A stretch of 64,000 bases of DNA. Source: Pseudomonas putida S13.1.2. GTDB taxonomy: Bacteria; Pseudomonadota; Gammaproteobacteria; Pseudomonadales; Pseudomonadaceae. The notes beneath the pieces were generated by a model, which was not told where the DNA came from, made no database searches, and worked only from the letters and a program-made list of their open reading frames with translations. The stretch is taken from positions 5,920,001 to 5,984,000 of the forward strand of contig NZ_CP010979.1 of NCBI RefSeq assembly GCF_000498395.2. Reading direction: 5' to 3'. A program made the translations under genes and the position numbers. This document shows, one piece after another, positions 37,076-46,891 of the stretch (position 1 is the first letter of the stretch; each line of letters starts with the position of its first letter).

Positions 37076-38161
37076 TCAGCGCCGGACCAGCAACACGCCG
37101 CTTTCCATGTGATGGGTGTACGGGAACTGGTCGAACAGCGCACAGCGTTCGATACGGTGGGTATCTTGCAGCTGGGCGATGTTCTGCGCCAGGGTTTCGG
37201 GGTTGCAGGAGATGTACAGAATCCGCTCGAAACGCCGGGTCAGTTCGCAGGTGTCCGGGTCCATGCCGGCCCGTGGTGGGTCGACAAACACCGTGCCGAA
37301 CTCATAGCTTTTCAGGTCTATGCCTTCCAGGCGACGGAACGGCCGCACCTCATTCAGCGCCTGGGTCAGCTCTTCGGCCGACAAGCGTACCAGGCGCACG
37401 TTATCCACAGCGTTCTCGTCGAGGTTGCTCAGCGCGGCATTGACCGAGGTCTTGCTGATTTCGGTCGCCAGCACCTGGCGCACGCGGGTGGCCAGCGGCA
37501 GGGTGAAGTTGCCGTTGCCGCAGTACAGCTCCAGCAAATCGTCCTGGCGCTCGCCAATGGCCTCGAAGGCCCAGCTCAGCATCTTCTGGTTCACCGCGCC
37601 GTTGGGCTGGGTGAAGGCGCCTTCCGGCTGGCGATAGCTGAACACACGGCCAGCCACGTCGAGTTTTTCCACCGCGTAGTCGCGGCCGATCACCAGGCGC
37701 TTGCCCTTGGAGCGGCCGATCACGCTCACGCCCAGCGCTTCAGCCAATTGCCGCGCTTCTGCTTCCCAGGCCTCGTCCAGCGGACGGTGGTAGCACATGG
37801 TGATCATCGCATCGCCGGCCAGGGTGGTGAGGAACTCCACCTGGAACAGGCGGTTGCCCAGTTCCTCGCTGGCCTGCCAGGCCGCCTTCAGGCGGGGCAT
37901 CAGTGCATTGATGCGCTGGCTGGCGATGGGGAAATCCTCGATCAGGATCGCCTTGTGCTTATCGCCCGGGGCAAACATGGCGTAGTGGCGCTGGCCGTCC
38001 TCGCGCCACAGGCGGAACTCGGCGCGCAGGCGGTAGTGCTCGCGCGGCGAGTCGAAAACAGCCGGTTCCGGCGCGCCGAATGGCGCCAGCAGCTCGCGTA
38101 GCCGGGCAACCTTGGCGTCCAGCTGGGTGGCGTAGGAGGAGGGGTCGAAAGCAGCACTCAT
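37076..38161 (-). CDS. trmA: tRNA (uracil-5-)-methyltransferase
   Basis: TrmA makes ribothymidine at position 54 of tRNA with SAM. The 361-residue protein shows the SAM-binding segment [16 protein letters not shown] near residue 215, the [11 protein letters not shown] block, and the catalytic cysteine in [11 protein letters not shown]. Length matches the family. The ATG overlaps the upstream permease stop (ATGA at 38158-38161), so the two genes are cotranscribed. Confidence 0.95.
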   Translation of the reverse strand: MSAAFDPSSYATQLDAKVARLRELLAPFGAPEPAVFDSPREHYRLRAEFRLWREDGQRHYAMFAPGDKHKAILIEDFPIASQRINALMPRLKAAWQASEELGNRLFQVEFLTTLAGDAMITMCYHRPLDEAWEAEARQLAEALGVSVIGRSKGKRLVIGRDYAVEKLDVAGRVFSYRQPEGAFTQPNGAVNQKMLSWAFEAIGERQDDLLELYCGNGNFTLPLATRVRQVLATEISKTSVNAALSNLDENAVDNVRLVRLSAEELTQALNEVRPFRRLEGIDLKSYEFGTVFVDPPRAGMDPDTCELTRRFERILYISCNPETLAQNIAQLQDTHRIERCALFDQFPYTHHMESGVLLVRR

Positions 38162-39453
38162 GCGTTGAACCAGCCCAGCTTGATGACGAACAGGATGGAA
38201 AGGATCACCAGGGCTGGGTTCAGGTCGCGGTGGCGGCCGGAGATCAGCTTGACGGCGGTCCAGGAGATGAAGCCGAAGGCGATACCGTTGGCGATCGAGT
38301 AGGTCAGCGGCATGGCCAGGGCGGTCACCACCACCGGTGCAGCTTCGGTGACGTCGTCCCAGTTTATTTCTGCCAGGCCCGAGGCCATCAGCACGGCGAC
38401 GAACAGCAGCGCCGGCGCGGTGGCGAACGCCGGCACGCTACCGGCCAGGGGGGCGAAGAACAGCGCCAGCAGGAACAGCACGGCAACCACGATGGCAGTC
38501 AGGCCGGTGCGGCCACCGGCGCTCACGCCCGCAGCGGACTCGATGTAGCTGGTGGTGGTCGAGGTGCCCAGCAGGGAACCGGCCATGGCGGCGGTGCTGT
38601 CGGCGATCAGGGCGCGGCCCATCTTCGGCATGTGGCCGTCCTTGCCCATCAGGCCGGCGCGCTTGGCCACGGCGATCAGGGTGCCGGAGTTGTCGAACAG
38701 GTCGACGAACAGGAACGCGAAGATCACGCTGATCAGGCCCACATCGAGGGCACCGGCGATGTCCAGCTGCAGGAAGGTGGGTGCCAGCGAAGGTGGCATC
38801 GACACGATCCCGCCGAACGGCGTCACGCCCATTGCGATCGATGCGACGGTGACGGCCAGGATGCCGATCAACACCGCGCCACGCACCTTCAGCGACTCAA
38901 GGCCGACGATCAGGAAGAAGCCCAGCGTGGCGAGAATCACCGACGGCTGCTTGAGGTCGCCCATGCCCACCAAGGTGGCCGGGTTATCAACGACGATGCC
39001 GGCGTTATGCAGGGCGATCAATGCCAGGAACAGACCGATACCGGCGGCAATCGCCGAACGCAGCGGCAGCGGGATGCTGTTCACGATCCATTCGCGGATG
39101 CGGAAGATCGACAACAGGAAGAACATCACCGCCGACAGGAACACCGCGCCCAGCGCCACTTGCCAGGTGTGGCCCATGTGCAGCACCACGGTGTAGGTGA
39201 AGAACGCGTTCAGGCCCATGCCCGGCGCCAGGGCGATCGGGTAGTTGGCAATCAGGCCCATGGTCGCAGAGCCGATGGCCGCTGCCAGGCAGGTGGCGAC
39301 GAAGATCGCGCCCTTGTCCATGCCGGTCTCGCCGAGGATGCTCGGGTTGACGAACAGGATGTAGGCCATGGCCAGGAAGGTGGTGACGCCCGCGAGAATC
39401 TCGGTGCGCACGTTGGTGTTGTGTGCTCTTAGTTGAAACAGCCTTTCCAGCAT
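38158..39453 (-). CDS. AzgA-family purine (guanine/hypoxanthine/adenine) permease
   Basis: This 431-residue NCS2-type permease begins [20 protein letters not shown]. It has the AzgA signature blocks [19 protein letters not shown] and [16 protein letters not shown], with 12 or more hydrophobic segments. Family members take up guanine, hypoxanthine or adenine by proton symport. The ATG at 39453 fits the family; the frame is open to 39483. It is coupled to trmA by a 4-base overlap, an unusual pairing of purine uptake and tRNA modification that may be incidental. Confidence 0.88.
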   Translation of the reverse strand: MLERLFQLRAHNTNVRTEILAGVTTFLAMAYILFVNPSILGETGMDKGAIFVATCLAAAIGSATMGLIANYPIALAPGMGLNAFFTYTVVLHMGHTWQVALGAVFLSAVMFFLLSIFRIREWIVNSIPLPLRSAIAAGIGLFLALIALHNAGIVVDNPATLVGMGDLKQPSVILATLGFFLIVGLESLKVRGAVLIGILAVTVASIAMGVTPFGGIVSMPPSLAPTFLQLDIAGALDVGLISVIFAFLFVDLFDNSGTLIAVAKRAGLMGKDGHMPKMGRALIADSTAAMAGSLLGTSTTTSYIESAAGVSAGGRTGLTAIVVAVLFLLALFFAPLAGSVPAFATAPALLFVAVLMASGLAEINWDDVTEAAPVVVTALAMPLTYSIANGIAFGFISWTAVKLISGRHRDLNPALVILSILFVIKLGWFNA

Positions 39454-39628
39454 GCCCGCTCCCCAAGGCGCCCCCGGCGCCATGAATGTATCGACCCCAT
39501 CAGCAAAGCACAGACCGTACCGGTTGCCGTGGTTTTGTGTGGGGAGGAAAAAAGCCGCGCATCATACCAGCATGCTTGGCGGGGGCCTATGGCCGTTGGG
39601 AATGGCATTGCCTATTGCCTGTACCGGC

Positions 39629-39666
39629 CTGTGGGAGCGGGCTTGTCCCGCGAAGACGCCGGCACA
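39629..39666. repeat. single REP unit
   Basis: TGTGGGAGCGGGCTTGTCCC, continuing to GCGAAGACGCCGGC, is one unpaired REP unit between the divergent permease promoter region and the MFS transporter gene. Confidence 0.75.
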
Positions 39667-39675
39667 GACAACTGA

Positions 39676-40896
39676 TCAACCATTATGCAACCGGTCCCGC
39701 TTGGCCAGTGTCGGAAACATTTTTATCCACACCCCCGTCACCACCAGCGTGCCTACCCCGCCCATCACCACCGCCGGCACTGTGCCAAACCAGTGCGCCG
39801 TGACGCCCGATTCGAATTCGCCGAGCTGGTTCGAGGCACCAATGAACAACCCGTTCACCGCGCTCACTCGCCCGCGCATTTCATCCGGTGTCTCCAATTG
39901 CACGAACGAACTGCGAATGACCATGCTGATCATGTCCGCCGCGCCCAGCACCACCAGCACCGCCAGCGAGAACCAGAACGAGGTCGACAGGCCGAAGGCG
40001 ATGGTGGCCACGCCGAATACCCCGACTGCTGTGAACATGGTTCGCCCGACGTTGCGTTCGAACGGGAAGCGCGCCAGCCACAGCGACATGCACAATGCCC
40101 CCACCGCCGGCGCCGAACGCAGCAGGCCCAGGCCCAGCGGGCCGGTCAGCAGGATGTCCTTGGCGAACACCGGCAGCAGCGCGGTGGCCCCACCCAGCAG
40201 TACGGCGAACAGGTCCAGCGAAATGGCCCCGAGAATGTCGGGCCGGCTGCGGATGAAGCGGATGCCGGCCAGCAGCGATTCGATGCTGGCACGCCCGCGC
40301 TGCACCACCTGGCCGCGCGCCTGCAGGCTCAGGGTGAGCACGCAGGCGATGGCATACAGGGCCACGGTGGGGCCATACACCCAGAGGCTGCCAAAGGCAT
40401 ACAGGAAGCCGCCCACCGCCGGCGCCACGATGGTTGCCGACTGGGTAGCCGACGCCGAAGCCGCCACCGCCCGCGGGAACAGCCCGGGCGGCACCACATT
40501 AGGTAACAGCGCCTGGGTTGCCGGCATTTCGAACGAGCGCGTGGCGCCCAGCAGGAAGGCGAGGGCGAAGATCAGCTCGCGGGTGACGTTGTCGGTGGCG
40601 CTGCCCACCGCCAGCGCCAGGGCAATCAGCCCCTGCAGGCTCTGGCACAGGGCGGCGACCTTGCGCCGGTCATAGCGGTCGGCCACATGCCCGGTGTGCA
40701 GCATGAACAGCACTCGCGGGGCGAACTTGACCAGGCCGACCAGGCCCAGGTCCAGCACATTGCCGGTCAACTGGTAGAGGTGCCAGCCAATGGCCACGGT
40801 GAGCATCTGGAAGCCGCTGGCGGTGAATACACGGGCCAGCCAGAAGGCCAGGAAGGGGCGGTGGTGACGCAACAACTGCGGTGCGGAATCGGACAT
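39676..40896 (-). CDS. MFS transporter, EntS-like
   Basis: This is a 406-residue major-facilitator transporter with about twelve transmembrane helices and the intracellular loop motif GHVADRYDRRKVAAL, which matches MFS motif A. It resembles the EntS / MFS_3 exporter group; the substrate is unknown. The ATG at 40896 gives MSDSAPQLLRHHRPFLAFWL; a longer frame to 40983 extends into a region with no matching family sequence. Confidence 0.83.
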   Translation of the reverse strand: MSDSAPQLLRHHRPFLAFWLARVFTASGFQMLTVAIGWHLYQLTGNVLDLGLVGLVKFAPRVLFMLHTGHVADRYDRRKVAALCQSLQGLIALALAVGSATDNVTRELIFALAFLLGATRSFEMPATQALLPNVVPPGLFPRAVAASASATQSATIVAPAVGGFLYAFGSLWVYGPTVALYAIACVLTLSLQARGQVVQRGRASIESLLAGIRFIRSRPDILGAISLDLFAVLLGGATALLPVFAKDILLTGPLGLGLLRSAPAVGALCMSLWLARFPFERNVGRTMFTAVGVFGVATIAFGLSTSFWFSLAVLVVLGAADMISMVIRSSFVQLETPDEMRGRVSAVNGLFIGASNQLGEFESGVTAHWFGTVPAVVMGGVGTLVVTGVWIKMFPTLAKRDRLHNG

Positions 40897-41240
40897 CGGA
40901 AACCAGGGGCCTCGGCGCAGTAGAGGGGCGCGCAGCGTATCATCTGTTTGTAACAAGTAGTTACTGTTTGCCCGAATCGGCACTTTTTCACGCTTTATGA
41001 AAGAGGGTGGGGCAACGGGTCACGCGGCAAACAACCACACGGCCCGCCGGCCTATTCGGGACTATGCTTCCTAGCATTCGTTGATCTGGGTCAATCGTTC
41101 CAGATTCAACGAATTGGCCCTCTGGGCCGGAATCCCTGCGATCGAACAGAACAATTCCAACGCGCCGTACTCGACCAAGTGGGGGCAGTGGGCGACTGGG
41201 CCACAAGCCCGGACGCCGGATTATCTGAAGAGGAAGCACC
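40897..41240. other. intergenic region between the MFS gene and cioA
   Basis: This 344-base divergent region has no credible gene. It contains the ANR-like site at 41081 and the cioA ribosome-binding site (AGGAAG at 41231-41236). Confidence 0.65.
41081..41094 (+). promoter_or_regulatory. ANR/FNR-type box upstream of cioAB
   Basis: TTGATCTGGGTCAA matches the consensus TTGAT-N4-ATCAA with one change. It lies 147 bases before cioA. In pseudomonads ANR controls terminal oxidase genes, and the cyanide-insensitive oxidase is known to be ANR-influenced. The direction of control cannot be read here. Confidence 0.65.
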
Positions 41241-42677
41241 ATGTTCGGAATAGAGGCCTTAGAGCTCGCCCGAATGCAGTTTGCCTTTACCGTGTCGTTC
41301 CACATCCTGTTCCCGGCCATCACCATTGGCCTGGCCAGCTACCTTGCAGTCCTCGAAGGCCTGTGGCTGCGGACCCACCAGCAGGTCTACCGTGACCTCT
41401 ATCACTTCTGGTCGAAGATCTTTGCCGTCAACTTCGGCATGGGCGTGGTCTCAGGCCTGGTGATGGCCTACCAGTTTGGTACCAACTGGAGCCGCTTCTC
41501 CGAGTTCGCTGGCGCCGTGACCGGGCCGTTACTGACCTACGAGGTGCTGACCGCCTTCTTCCTCGAGGCAGGTTTCCTTGGCGTCATGCTGTTTGGCTGG
41601 AACCGTGTGGGCCGCGGCCTGCACTTTTTCTCCACGTGCATGGTGGCACTCGGCACGCTGGTCTCCACGTTCTGGATCCTCGCCTCCAACAGCTGGATGC
41701 AAACCCCCCAAGGCCACGAGATCATCGATGGCCGGGTGATACCGGTGGACTGGTTTGCGGTGGTGTTCAACCCATCGTTCCCCTACCGGCTGATGCACAT
41801 GGCCACGGCCGCGTTCGTTTCCACTGCGTTTTTCGTCGGCGCCTCGGCGGCCTGGCACCTGCTGCGCGGGCGTGACAACCCGGCGGTGCGCAAGATGCTG
41901 TCGATGGCCATGTGGATGGCGTTGATCGTTGCCCCGGTCCAGGCGGTGATTGGCGACTTCCACGGCCTCAATACGCTCAAGCACCAGCCGGTGAAAATCG
42001 CGGCGATCGAAGGGCACTGGGAGAATGTGCCTGGCGAGCCGACCCCGCTGATCCTGTTCGGTATCCCCGACATGAAGGCCGAGACCACGCGCTTCAAGGT
42101 CGAGATCCCGGCGCTCGGCAGCCTGATCCTGACCCACAGCCTGGACAAGCAGGTGCCGGCGATGAAGGAATTTCCGCCCGAGGACCGGCCCAACTCGACC
42201 ATCGTCTTCTGGTCGTTCCGGATCATGGTCGGGCTCGGCTTGCTGATGATCTTCGTTGGCCTGTGGAGCCTCTGGCTGCGCAAGCGCGGCACGCTCTACA
42301 CCTCGCGCCCGTTCCTGTATATGGCGCTATGGATGGGGCCTTCCGGGCTGATCGCATTGCTGGCCGGCTGGTTCACCACCGAGATCGGTCGCCAACCCTG
42401 GGTGGTGTATGGCCTGATGCGCACCGCGGACGGTGTGTCCAACCACAGCTACGCCCAGCTTGGTTTCACGTTGGTTGCCTTCGTGGTGGTGTATTTCGCC
42501 CTGTTCGGCGCCGGCCTTGGCTACATGATGCGCCTGGTGCGCAAAGGCCCGCAGACGGGCGAAGGCGACGAGCACACACCGGGCGGCCCCGGCCAGAAAC
42601 GCACGCCGGCGCGGCCGTTGTCTGCCGCCGATGACGGCCATGAGGCCAAGACTGCCAGCCTGAGCAAGGAGGACTGA
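41241..42677 (+). CDS. cioA: cyanide-insensitive bd-type quinol oxidase subunit I
   Basis: Subunit I of the cytochrome bd family (478 aa) carries the quinol site and hemes. The N terminus FGIEALELARMQFAFTVSFH holds the conserved heme-ligand histidine, and the GWFTTEIGRQPWVVYGLMRT block is characteristic. The Q loop is short, as in CIO-type oxidases. The enzyme reduces oxygen to water without proton pumping and resists cyanide. AGGAAG precedes the ATG. cioB follows after three bases. Confidence 0.95.
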   Translation: MFGIEALELARMQFAFTVSFHILFPAITIGLASYLAVLEGLWLRTHQQVYRDLYHFWSKIFAVNFGMGVVSGLVMAYQFGTNWSRFSEFAGAVTGPLLTYEVLTAFFLEAGFLGVMLFGWNRVGRGLHFFSTCMVALGTLVSTFWILASNSWMQTPQGHEIIDGRVIPVDWFAVVFNPSFPYRLMHMATAAFVSTAFFVGASAAWHLLRGRDNPAVRKMLSMAMWMALIVAPVQAVIGDFHGLNTLKHQPVKIAAIEGHWENVPGEPTPLILFGIPDMKAETTRFKVEIPALGSLILTHSLDKQVPAMKEFPPEDRPNSTIVFWSFRIMVGLGLLMIFVGLWSLWLRKRGTLYTSRPFLYMALWMGPSGLIALLAGWFTTEIGRQPWVVYGLMRTADGVSNHSYAQLGFTLVAFVVVYFALFGAGLGYMMRLVRKGPQTGEGDEHTPGGPGQKRTPARPLSAADDGHEAKTASLSKED

Positions 42678-42680
42678 GCC

Positions 42681-43688
42681 ATGGGTATCGACCTTCCGCT
42701 GATTTGGGCCGTGATCATCATTTTCGGCGTCATGATGTACGTGGTGATGGACGGTTTCGACCTGGGCATCGGCATGCTGTTCCCGTTCGTCAAGGGCGAG
42801 CAGGACCGTGATGTGATGATGAATACCGTCGCCCCGGTGTGGGACGGCAACGAAACCTGGCTGGTCCTGGGCGGTGCAGGGCTGTTCGGGGCGTTCCCGA
42901 TGGCCTATGCCGTGGTGCTCGAAGCCCTGTACCTGCCACTGATCCTGATGCTGATCGGCTTGATCTTCCGTGGCGTGGCCTTCGAGTTCCGCTTCAAGGC
43001 CACGGCCGACAAGCGGCATATCTGGGACAAGGCGTTCATCGGGGGCTCACTGGTCGCCACCTTCTTCCAGGGCGTGGCCCTGGGCGCCTTCCTCGAAGGC
43101 TTCAAGGTGGTCGACCGCCATTTTGCCGGTGGCACCCTCGACTGGCTCACCCCGTTCGCCCTGTTCTGTGGGGTGGGGTTGATCGTTGCGTACACCCTGT
43201 TGGGGTGCACCTGGCTGATCATGAAGACCGAAGGGCCGCTGCAACAGAAGATGCATGACCTGGCCCGGCCGCTGGCGCTGGTACTGCTGGTAGTCATCGG
43301 TATCGTCAGCCTGTGGACGCCGATCGCTTATCCACAGATCGCCGACCGCTGGTTCAGCATGCCTAACCTGATCTGGTTCATGCCGGTGCCGCTGCTGGTA
43401 CTGGTGACGTTCTACGGGCTGCTCAAGGCGGTGGCACGCCATGCGCACTACACGCCGTTCCTGCTTACCCTGGTGCTGATCTTCCTCGGCTACAGCGGCC
43501 TGGGCATCAGCCTGTGGCCCAACATCATCCCGCCGTCGATTTCGATCTGGGATGCCGCAGCGCCACCGCAAAGCCAGGGCTTCATGCTGGTGGGCACACT
43601 GTTCATCCTGCCGTTCATTCTCATGTACACCTTCTGGAGCTACTACGTGTTCCGCGGCAAGGTGACCCATGAAGACGGCTATCACTAG
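42681..43688 (+). CDS. cioB: cyanide-insensitive bd-type quinol oxidase subunit II
   Basis: Subunit II (335 aa) is a polytopic partner of CioA, with the family N terminus WAVIIIFGVMMYVVMDGFDL and the PVWDGNETWLVLGGAGLFGA block. It lies three bases after cioA, and a small DUF2474 gene follows nine bases later, so the operon is cioA-cioB-DUF2474. Confidence 0.95.
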   Translation: MGIDLPLIWAVIIIFGVMMYVVMDGFDLGIGMLFPFVKGEQDRDVMMNTVAPVWDGNETWLVLGGAGLFGAFPMAYAVVLEALYLPLILMLIGLIFRGVAFEFRFKATADKRHIWDKAFIGGSLVATFFQGVALGAFLEGFKVVDRHFAGGTLDWLTPFALFCGVGLIVAYTLLGCTWLIMKTEGPLQQKMHDLARPLALVLLVVIGIVSLWTPIAYPQIADRWFSMPNLIWFMPVPLLVLVTFYGLLKAVARHAHYTPFLLTLVLIFLGYSGLGISLWPNIIPPSISIWDAAAPPQSQGFMLVGTLFILPFILMYTFWSYYVFRGKVTHEDGYH

Positions 43689-43697
43689 GAGGGCCGC

Positions 43698-43853
43698 ATG
43701 ATGACCGGCAAACATGGCCTGGAAGAGAAGAAACCGCTGTGGCAGCGACTGGGTTGGCTGGTGCTGATCTGGGCAATGAGTGTTGCGGCCCTGGGTGTGG
43801 CAGCGTGGGTGATGCGGCTGTTCATGGGGGCTGCGGGCCTTACCACCCATTGA
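43698..43853 (+). CDS. DUF2474-type small membrane protein of the bd oxidase operon
   Basis: A 51-residue frame begins MMTGKHGLEEKKPLWQRLGW, has one transmembrane helix (LVLIWAMSVAALGVAAWV) and ends GLTTH. The perfect Shine-Dalgarno AGGAGG at 43687-43692 lies five bases before the ATG. Position and shape match the DUF2474 proteins that follow CIO-type oxidase genes and probably act like CydX in stabilising the complex. It is easily missed because of its length. Confidence 0.85.
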   Translation: MMTGKHGLEEKKPLWQRLGWLVLIWAMSVAALGVAAWVMRLFMGAAGLTTH

Positions 43854-43864
43854 GTAAGCCTGCT

Positions 43865-43960
43865 CCGGCCCTATCGCCGGCAAGCCAGCTCCCACAGGTT
43901 AGCTACTGCCCTTGGGCAACGCTGCACCTGTGGGAGCTGGCTTGCCGGCGATAGGGCCGG
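43865..43960. repeat. REP pair between the cio operon and rlmG
   Basis: CCGGCCCTATCGCCGGCAAG and its complement form a near-perfect inverted repeat (about 38-bp arms) between convergent genes. Confidence 0.93.
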
Positions 43961-43967
43961 TACAGGC

Positions 43968-45092
43968 TTATTTACGGGCTTTGAGGATGACAAACTTGGG
44001 CGTCGCCGCCACCTGCTCCACACCCCGGAACAACCGCGCCAGCTTGCTGTGATAGCCCAAGTGGCGGTTACCCACGATATACAACGCCCCACCCACCACC
44101 AGCGCTTCGCGCGCCTGCTGGAACATGCGCCAGGCAAGGAAATCGCCCACCACCTGCTGCTGGTGGAACGGCGGGTTGCACAGCACCACATCGAGCGACT
44201 GCTTCTCCACCCCGGCCAACCCATCGGCTGCGATGAAGGTCGCCGGGCGTCCGCCCAGCGCGGCTTGCCAGTTTTCCTGCGCCGACTGCACCGCCATGTA
44301 CGATTCGTCGACCAGCGTGTACTGGGCATCCGGGTTGGCCAGAGCGCTGGCAATTGCCAGCACGCCATTGCCGCAGCCCAGGTCCGCAACCCGTGCGTTG
44401 CCCAGGTCGCGTGGCAGATGCGGCAGGAACGCCCGGGTGCCGATATCCAGGCCTTCACGGCAGAACACGTTGGCGTGGTTGACCAGTTCCAGCGCCGGCG
44501 CGTCGAGGCGATAGCGGCTAGGGTAGGGCGAGCTTGCGGCCGGCCGTTCGGCCAGCGTTGCGGTCAGCAGGCGGGCTTTTTTCTGCGCCAGCGAAGCCTG
44601 CACCGGGCCTATGTACTTTTCCATCAGGTCGCCGGCTGCGTGGGGCAAGTGCTTGATCATTGCCCCGGCAATCACCTGCGCGCCAGGCGCCAGGTGGCCC
44701 TGCAGGCGGATCAGCTGTTCTTCAAGCAGGGCCAGGGTCTTGGGCACGCGCACCAGCACCCGGTCGAACGGGCCTTGCCAATGTTCGCTGGCCGGCACGA
44801 AGGGCACGCTGTCGAACGGCAAGCCGTTGCGCGCCAGGTTCTTTTCCAGGGCCAGGTGCGCCAGGTGCGAATCGCCGCTGCTGACCACCTGCAGCCGGCC
44901 TGCCAGGCTGGCGGCCAAGGCACCGAAGCTGTCATTGAGCACCAGCACCCGGCAGCTGGCGTCGGGTGCCTGTGCATGCAACTGCGCAAGCAGGTACTCG
45001 TCGGCGGCATCGAAAGCCTGCAGTGGGTCGTTGGCCTGTTCCGGCTGGCGGATCAGGTCGAGTTCGGCGTAGGGGGTGGTCAACAGGGGCAT
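43968..45092 (-). CDS. rlmG: 23S rRNA m2G1835 methyltransferase RlmG
   Basis: RlmG methylates G1835 of 23S rRNA with SAM. The 374-residue protein has the two-domain RsmC/RlmG plan: a degenerate N-terminal methyltransferase-like half and an active C-terminal half with motif I VADLGCGNGVLAIASAL and the catalytic NPPFHQQQ motif. Length is normal for the family. Confidence 0.92.
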   Translation of the reverse strand: MPLLTTPYAELDLIRQPEQANDPLQAFDAADEYLLAQLHAQAPDASCRVLVLNDSFGALAASLAGRLQVVSSGDSHLAHLALEKNLARNGLPFDSVPFVPASEHWQGPFDRVLVRVPKTLALLEEQLIRLQGHLAPGAQVIAGAMIKHLPHAAGDLMEKYIGPVQASLAQKKARLLTATLAERPAASSPYPSRYRLDAPALELVNHANVFCREGLDIGTRAFLPHLPRDLGNARVADLGCGNGVLAIASALANPDAQYTLVDESYMAVQSAQENWQAALGGRPATFIAADGLAGVEKQSLDVVLCNPPFHQQQVVGDFLAWRMFQQAREALVVGGALYIVGNRHLGYHSKLARLFRGVEQVAATPKFVILKARK

Positions 45093-45188
45093 GGCGTCTG
45101 GCTCGGGTATGAAACTGCCCGTTGCGGTTCGCCCCGGGCTTTGCCGGGCAATTCTACAGGGCTTTGCCCAAGGTCGCAGGTTTGAGGG

Positions 45189-45896
45189 TCAGATCCAGCC
45201 ACGCAGGGCGGCGATGGCGATGGCGCCGGCCTTGTTGGCGGCGTTGGTCTTGGTAATCACGCTGCGGATATGGAAGTTCACCGTGCTCTGCGACAGTGAG
45301 AGGATGCAAGCCACATCGGCTGCGGTCTTGCCGGCGGCCGACCATTTCAGTACTTCCAGTTCTCGCTCGCTCATTTTAGGTTGCGGTGGGCACAGTGCGT
45401 TCAGGTGGTGTTCGCCCAGTACTGCATGCAGGGTATGGCACAGCCACTGAACGCTGCCAGCCTTGTCGTAAAGCTCGACGATGTCGATTTTTTCGGCTGG
45501 CCTGGCCACGCTGATCTGGCTTTCGTTGTGCTGCAGGTCGTGCAGTGATTGCGTCCAGCCATGGCGCAAGCCGTGCAGGCAGGCCGCTTCGCGAAATTGC
45601 GGGGCTTCACGATACAGTTCGTCGGTCCACAGCACCGGCATGGTCGAACTGTGGCTGACGTTGGCGGCCGGGTCCTGCTTGTAGAACTCATCGCGCTGGT
45701 AGCGCTCGATCCACTCATCCGGGTAGTTGCTGTAGAGGTACACCCTGGGTGTCTGCGTGGCGATCTGGATGCGCATGTTCAAGCCGAGGTAGTCCATGCC
45801 CAGGTCTTGCGCCAGATGTACCGCGATGTCGAACAGCTTCCGTGGGCTGCGTTCGTTGACGAACGCCTGAAGGTGTTCGGGATTCCAGTGAAGCAT
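45189..45896 (-). CDS. ppoR: orphan LuxR-type regulator PpoR
   Basis: This 235-residue LuxR solo has an N-terminal autoinducer-binding domain (conserved Trp/Tyr/Asp positions in NMRIQIATQTPRVYLYSNYP and LHGLRHGWTQSLHD). The C-terminal GerE helix-turn-helix includes SERELEVLKWSAAGKTAADVA. It matches P. putida PpoR, a quorum-sensing-type regulator without an adjacent synthase. No luxI-type gene is seen nearby. The ATG at 45896 has GAGGAG upstream; an upstream ATG at 45929 lacks such a site. Confidence 0.88.
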   Translation of the reverse strand: MLHWNPEHLQAFVNERSPRKLFDIAVHLAQDLGMDYLGLNMRIQIATQTPRVYLYSNYPDEWIERYQRDEFYKQDPAANVSHSSTMPVLWTDELYREAPQFREAACLHGLRHGWTQSLHDLQHNESQISVARPAEKIDIVELYDKAGSVQWLCHTLHAVLGEHHLNALCPPQPKMSERELEVLKWSAAGKTAADVACILSLSQSTVNFHIRSVITKTNAANKAGAIAIAALRGWI

Positions 45897-45947
45897 CTGA
45901 AGCTCCTCGGGGTGTCGGATCCAATCCATTTGGGTACCCGGATCATT

Positions 45948-45963
45948 GTAGGAAAAGTCCTAC
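45948..45963. promoter_or_regulatory. candidate operator upstream of ppoR
   Basis: A perfect dyad GTAGGA-AAAG-TCCTAC lies 52-67 bases upstream of the ppoR ATG in the ppoR/fpr divergent region. It could be an autoregulatory or promoter-control site. Assignment is inference. Confidence 0.4.
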
Positions 45964-46107
45964 CATGGCGTTGGGATTTTTTTGTTATAGCGCTCACGGT
46001 TTTCTGCAACTTCGGCGCGGTCATCCATGATGAGGCCTTACAAAGCAGTGGTTTTTATCCGGGGCACTTTGCGCGACACTGTGCGCACGTCAAACCTGGA
46101 GCCCGAT

Positions 46108-46884
46108 ATGACCGCTAGCGCCGAAAAGTTCACCCGCCAGACCCTGCTCGATGTTCAGCCACTCACGCCGAACCTCTTCAGCCTGCGGGTTACGCGCGAT
46201 GCGGGGTTCCGCTTCCGTTCCGGCCAGTTCGCCCGCCTTGGCGTGACCAAGGCCGATGGCAGCGTGGTGTGGCGCGCCTATTCCATGGTCAGCGCACCCC
46301 ATGACGAACACCTCGACTTCTTTTCCATCGTGGTGCCAGGGGGGGAGTTCACCAGTGAGCTGAGCCGGCTGGGGGCGGGTGATACCTTGCTGATTGACCG
46401 CCAGGCCTTCGGTTTCCTTACCCTTGACCGCTTCGTCGGTGGGCGCGACCTGTGGCTGCTGGCAACCGGCACCGGTATTGCGCCATTCATGTCGATCCTG
46501 CAGGACTTCGAGGCTTGGGAGCGTTTTGACAGCATCAAGCTGGTGTATTCGGTGCGTGAAGCGAAAGAGCTGGCCTACGTGGATGAAATTGCCGGGCTGG
46601 AACAGCGTGATTACCTGGCCGAGTACGCGGGCAAGTTGCAGTTCATTCCGGTGGTGACCCGTGAGCAGCACCCGGGGGCACTGAATGAGCGCATTACCAC
46701 GCTGATCGAGAATGGTGAGCTGGAGAAGGCAGCAGGGCTGGAGCTGTCGCCGGAGCATTCGCGGGTGATGCTGTGCGGTAACCCGGAGATGATCGACGAA
46801 ACGCGCAAGGTGCTGAAGGCGCGTGACCTGCAACTGAGCCTGAGCAAGCGGCCGGGGCAGGTGGCTGTGGAAAACTACTGGTAA
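46108..46884 (+). CDS. fpr: ferredoxin-NADP reductase (FprB-like)
   Basis: This 258-residue FAD enzyme transfers electrons between NADPH and ferredoxin or flavodoxin. FAD-binding RAYSMVSAP and the NADP-binding GTGIAPFMSIL segment are intact, and the C terminus ends in ENYW with an aromatic stacking on the flavin. The sequence is closer to the FprB type than to FprA as I remember them. The ATG at 46108 has GGAG upstream; the frame extends to 46027 but without a better site. It is divergent from ppoR. Confidence 0.92.
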   Translation: MTASAEKFTRQTLLDVQPLTPNLFSLRVTRDAGFRFRSGQFARLGVTKADGSVVWRAYSMVSAPHDEHLDFFSIVVPGGEFTSELSRLGAGDTLLIDRQAFGFLTLDRFVGGRDLWLLATGTGIAPFMSILQDFEAWERFDSIKLVYSVREAKELAYVDEIAGLEQRDYLAEYAGKLQFIPVVTREQHPGALNERITTLIENGELEKAAGLELSPEHSRVMLCGNPEMIDETRKVLKARDLQLSLSKRPGQVAVENYW

Positions 46885-46891
46885 TGCTATT

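Noticed and set aside
38080-39432. 450-codon plus-strand frame opposite the AzgA-type permease
   Set aside because: Repetitive Gly/Arg/Gln/His composition from antisense reading; no ribosome site.
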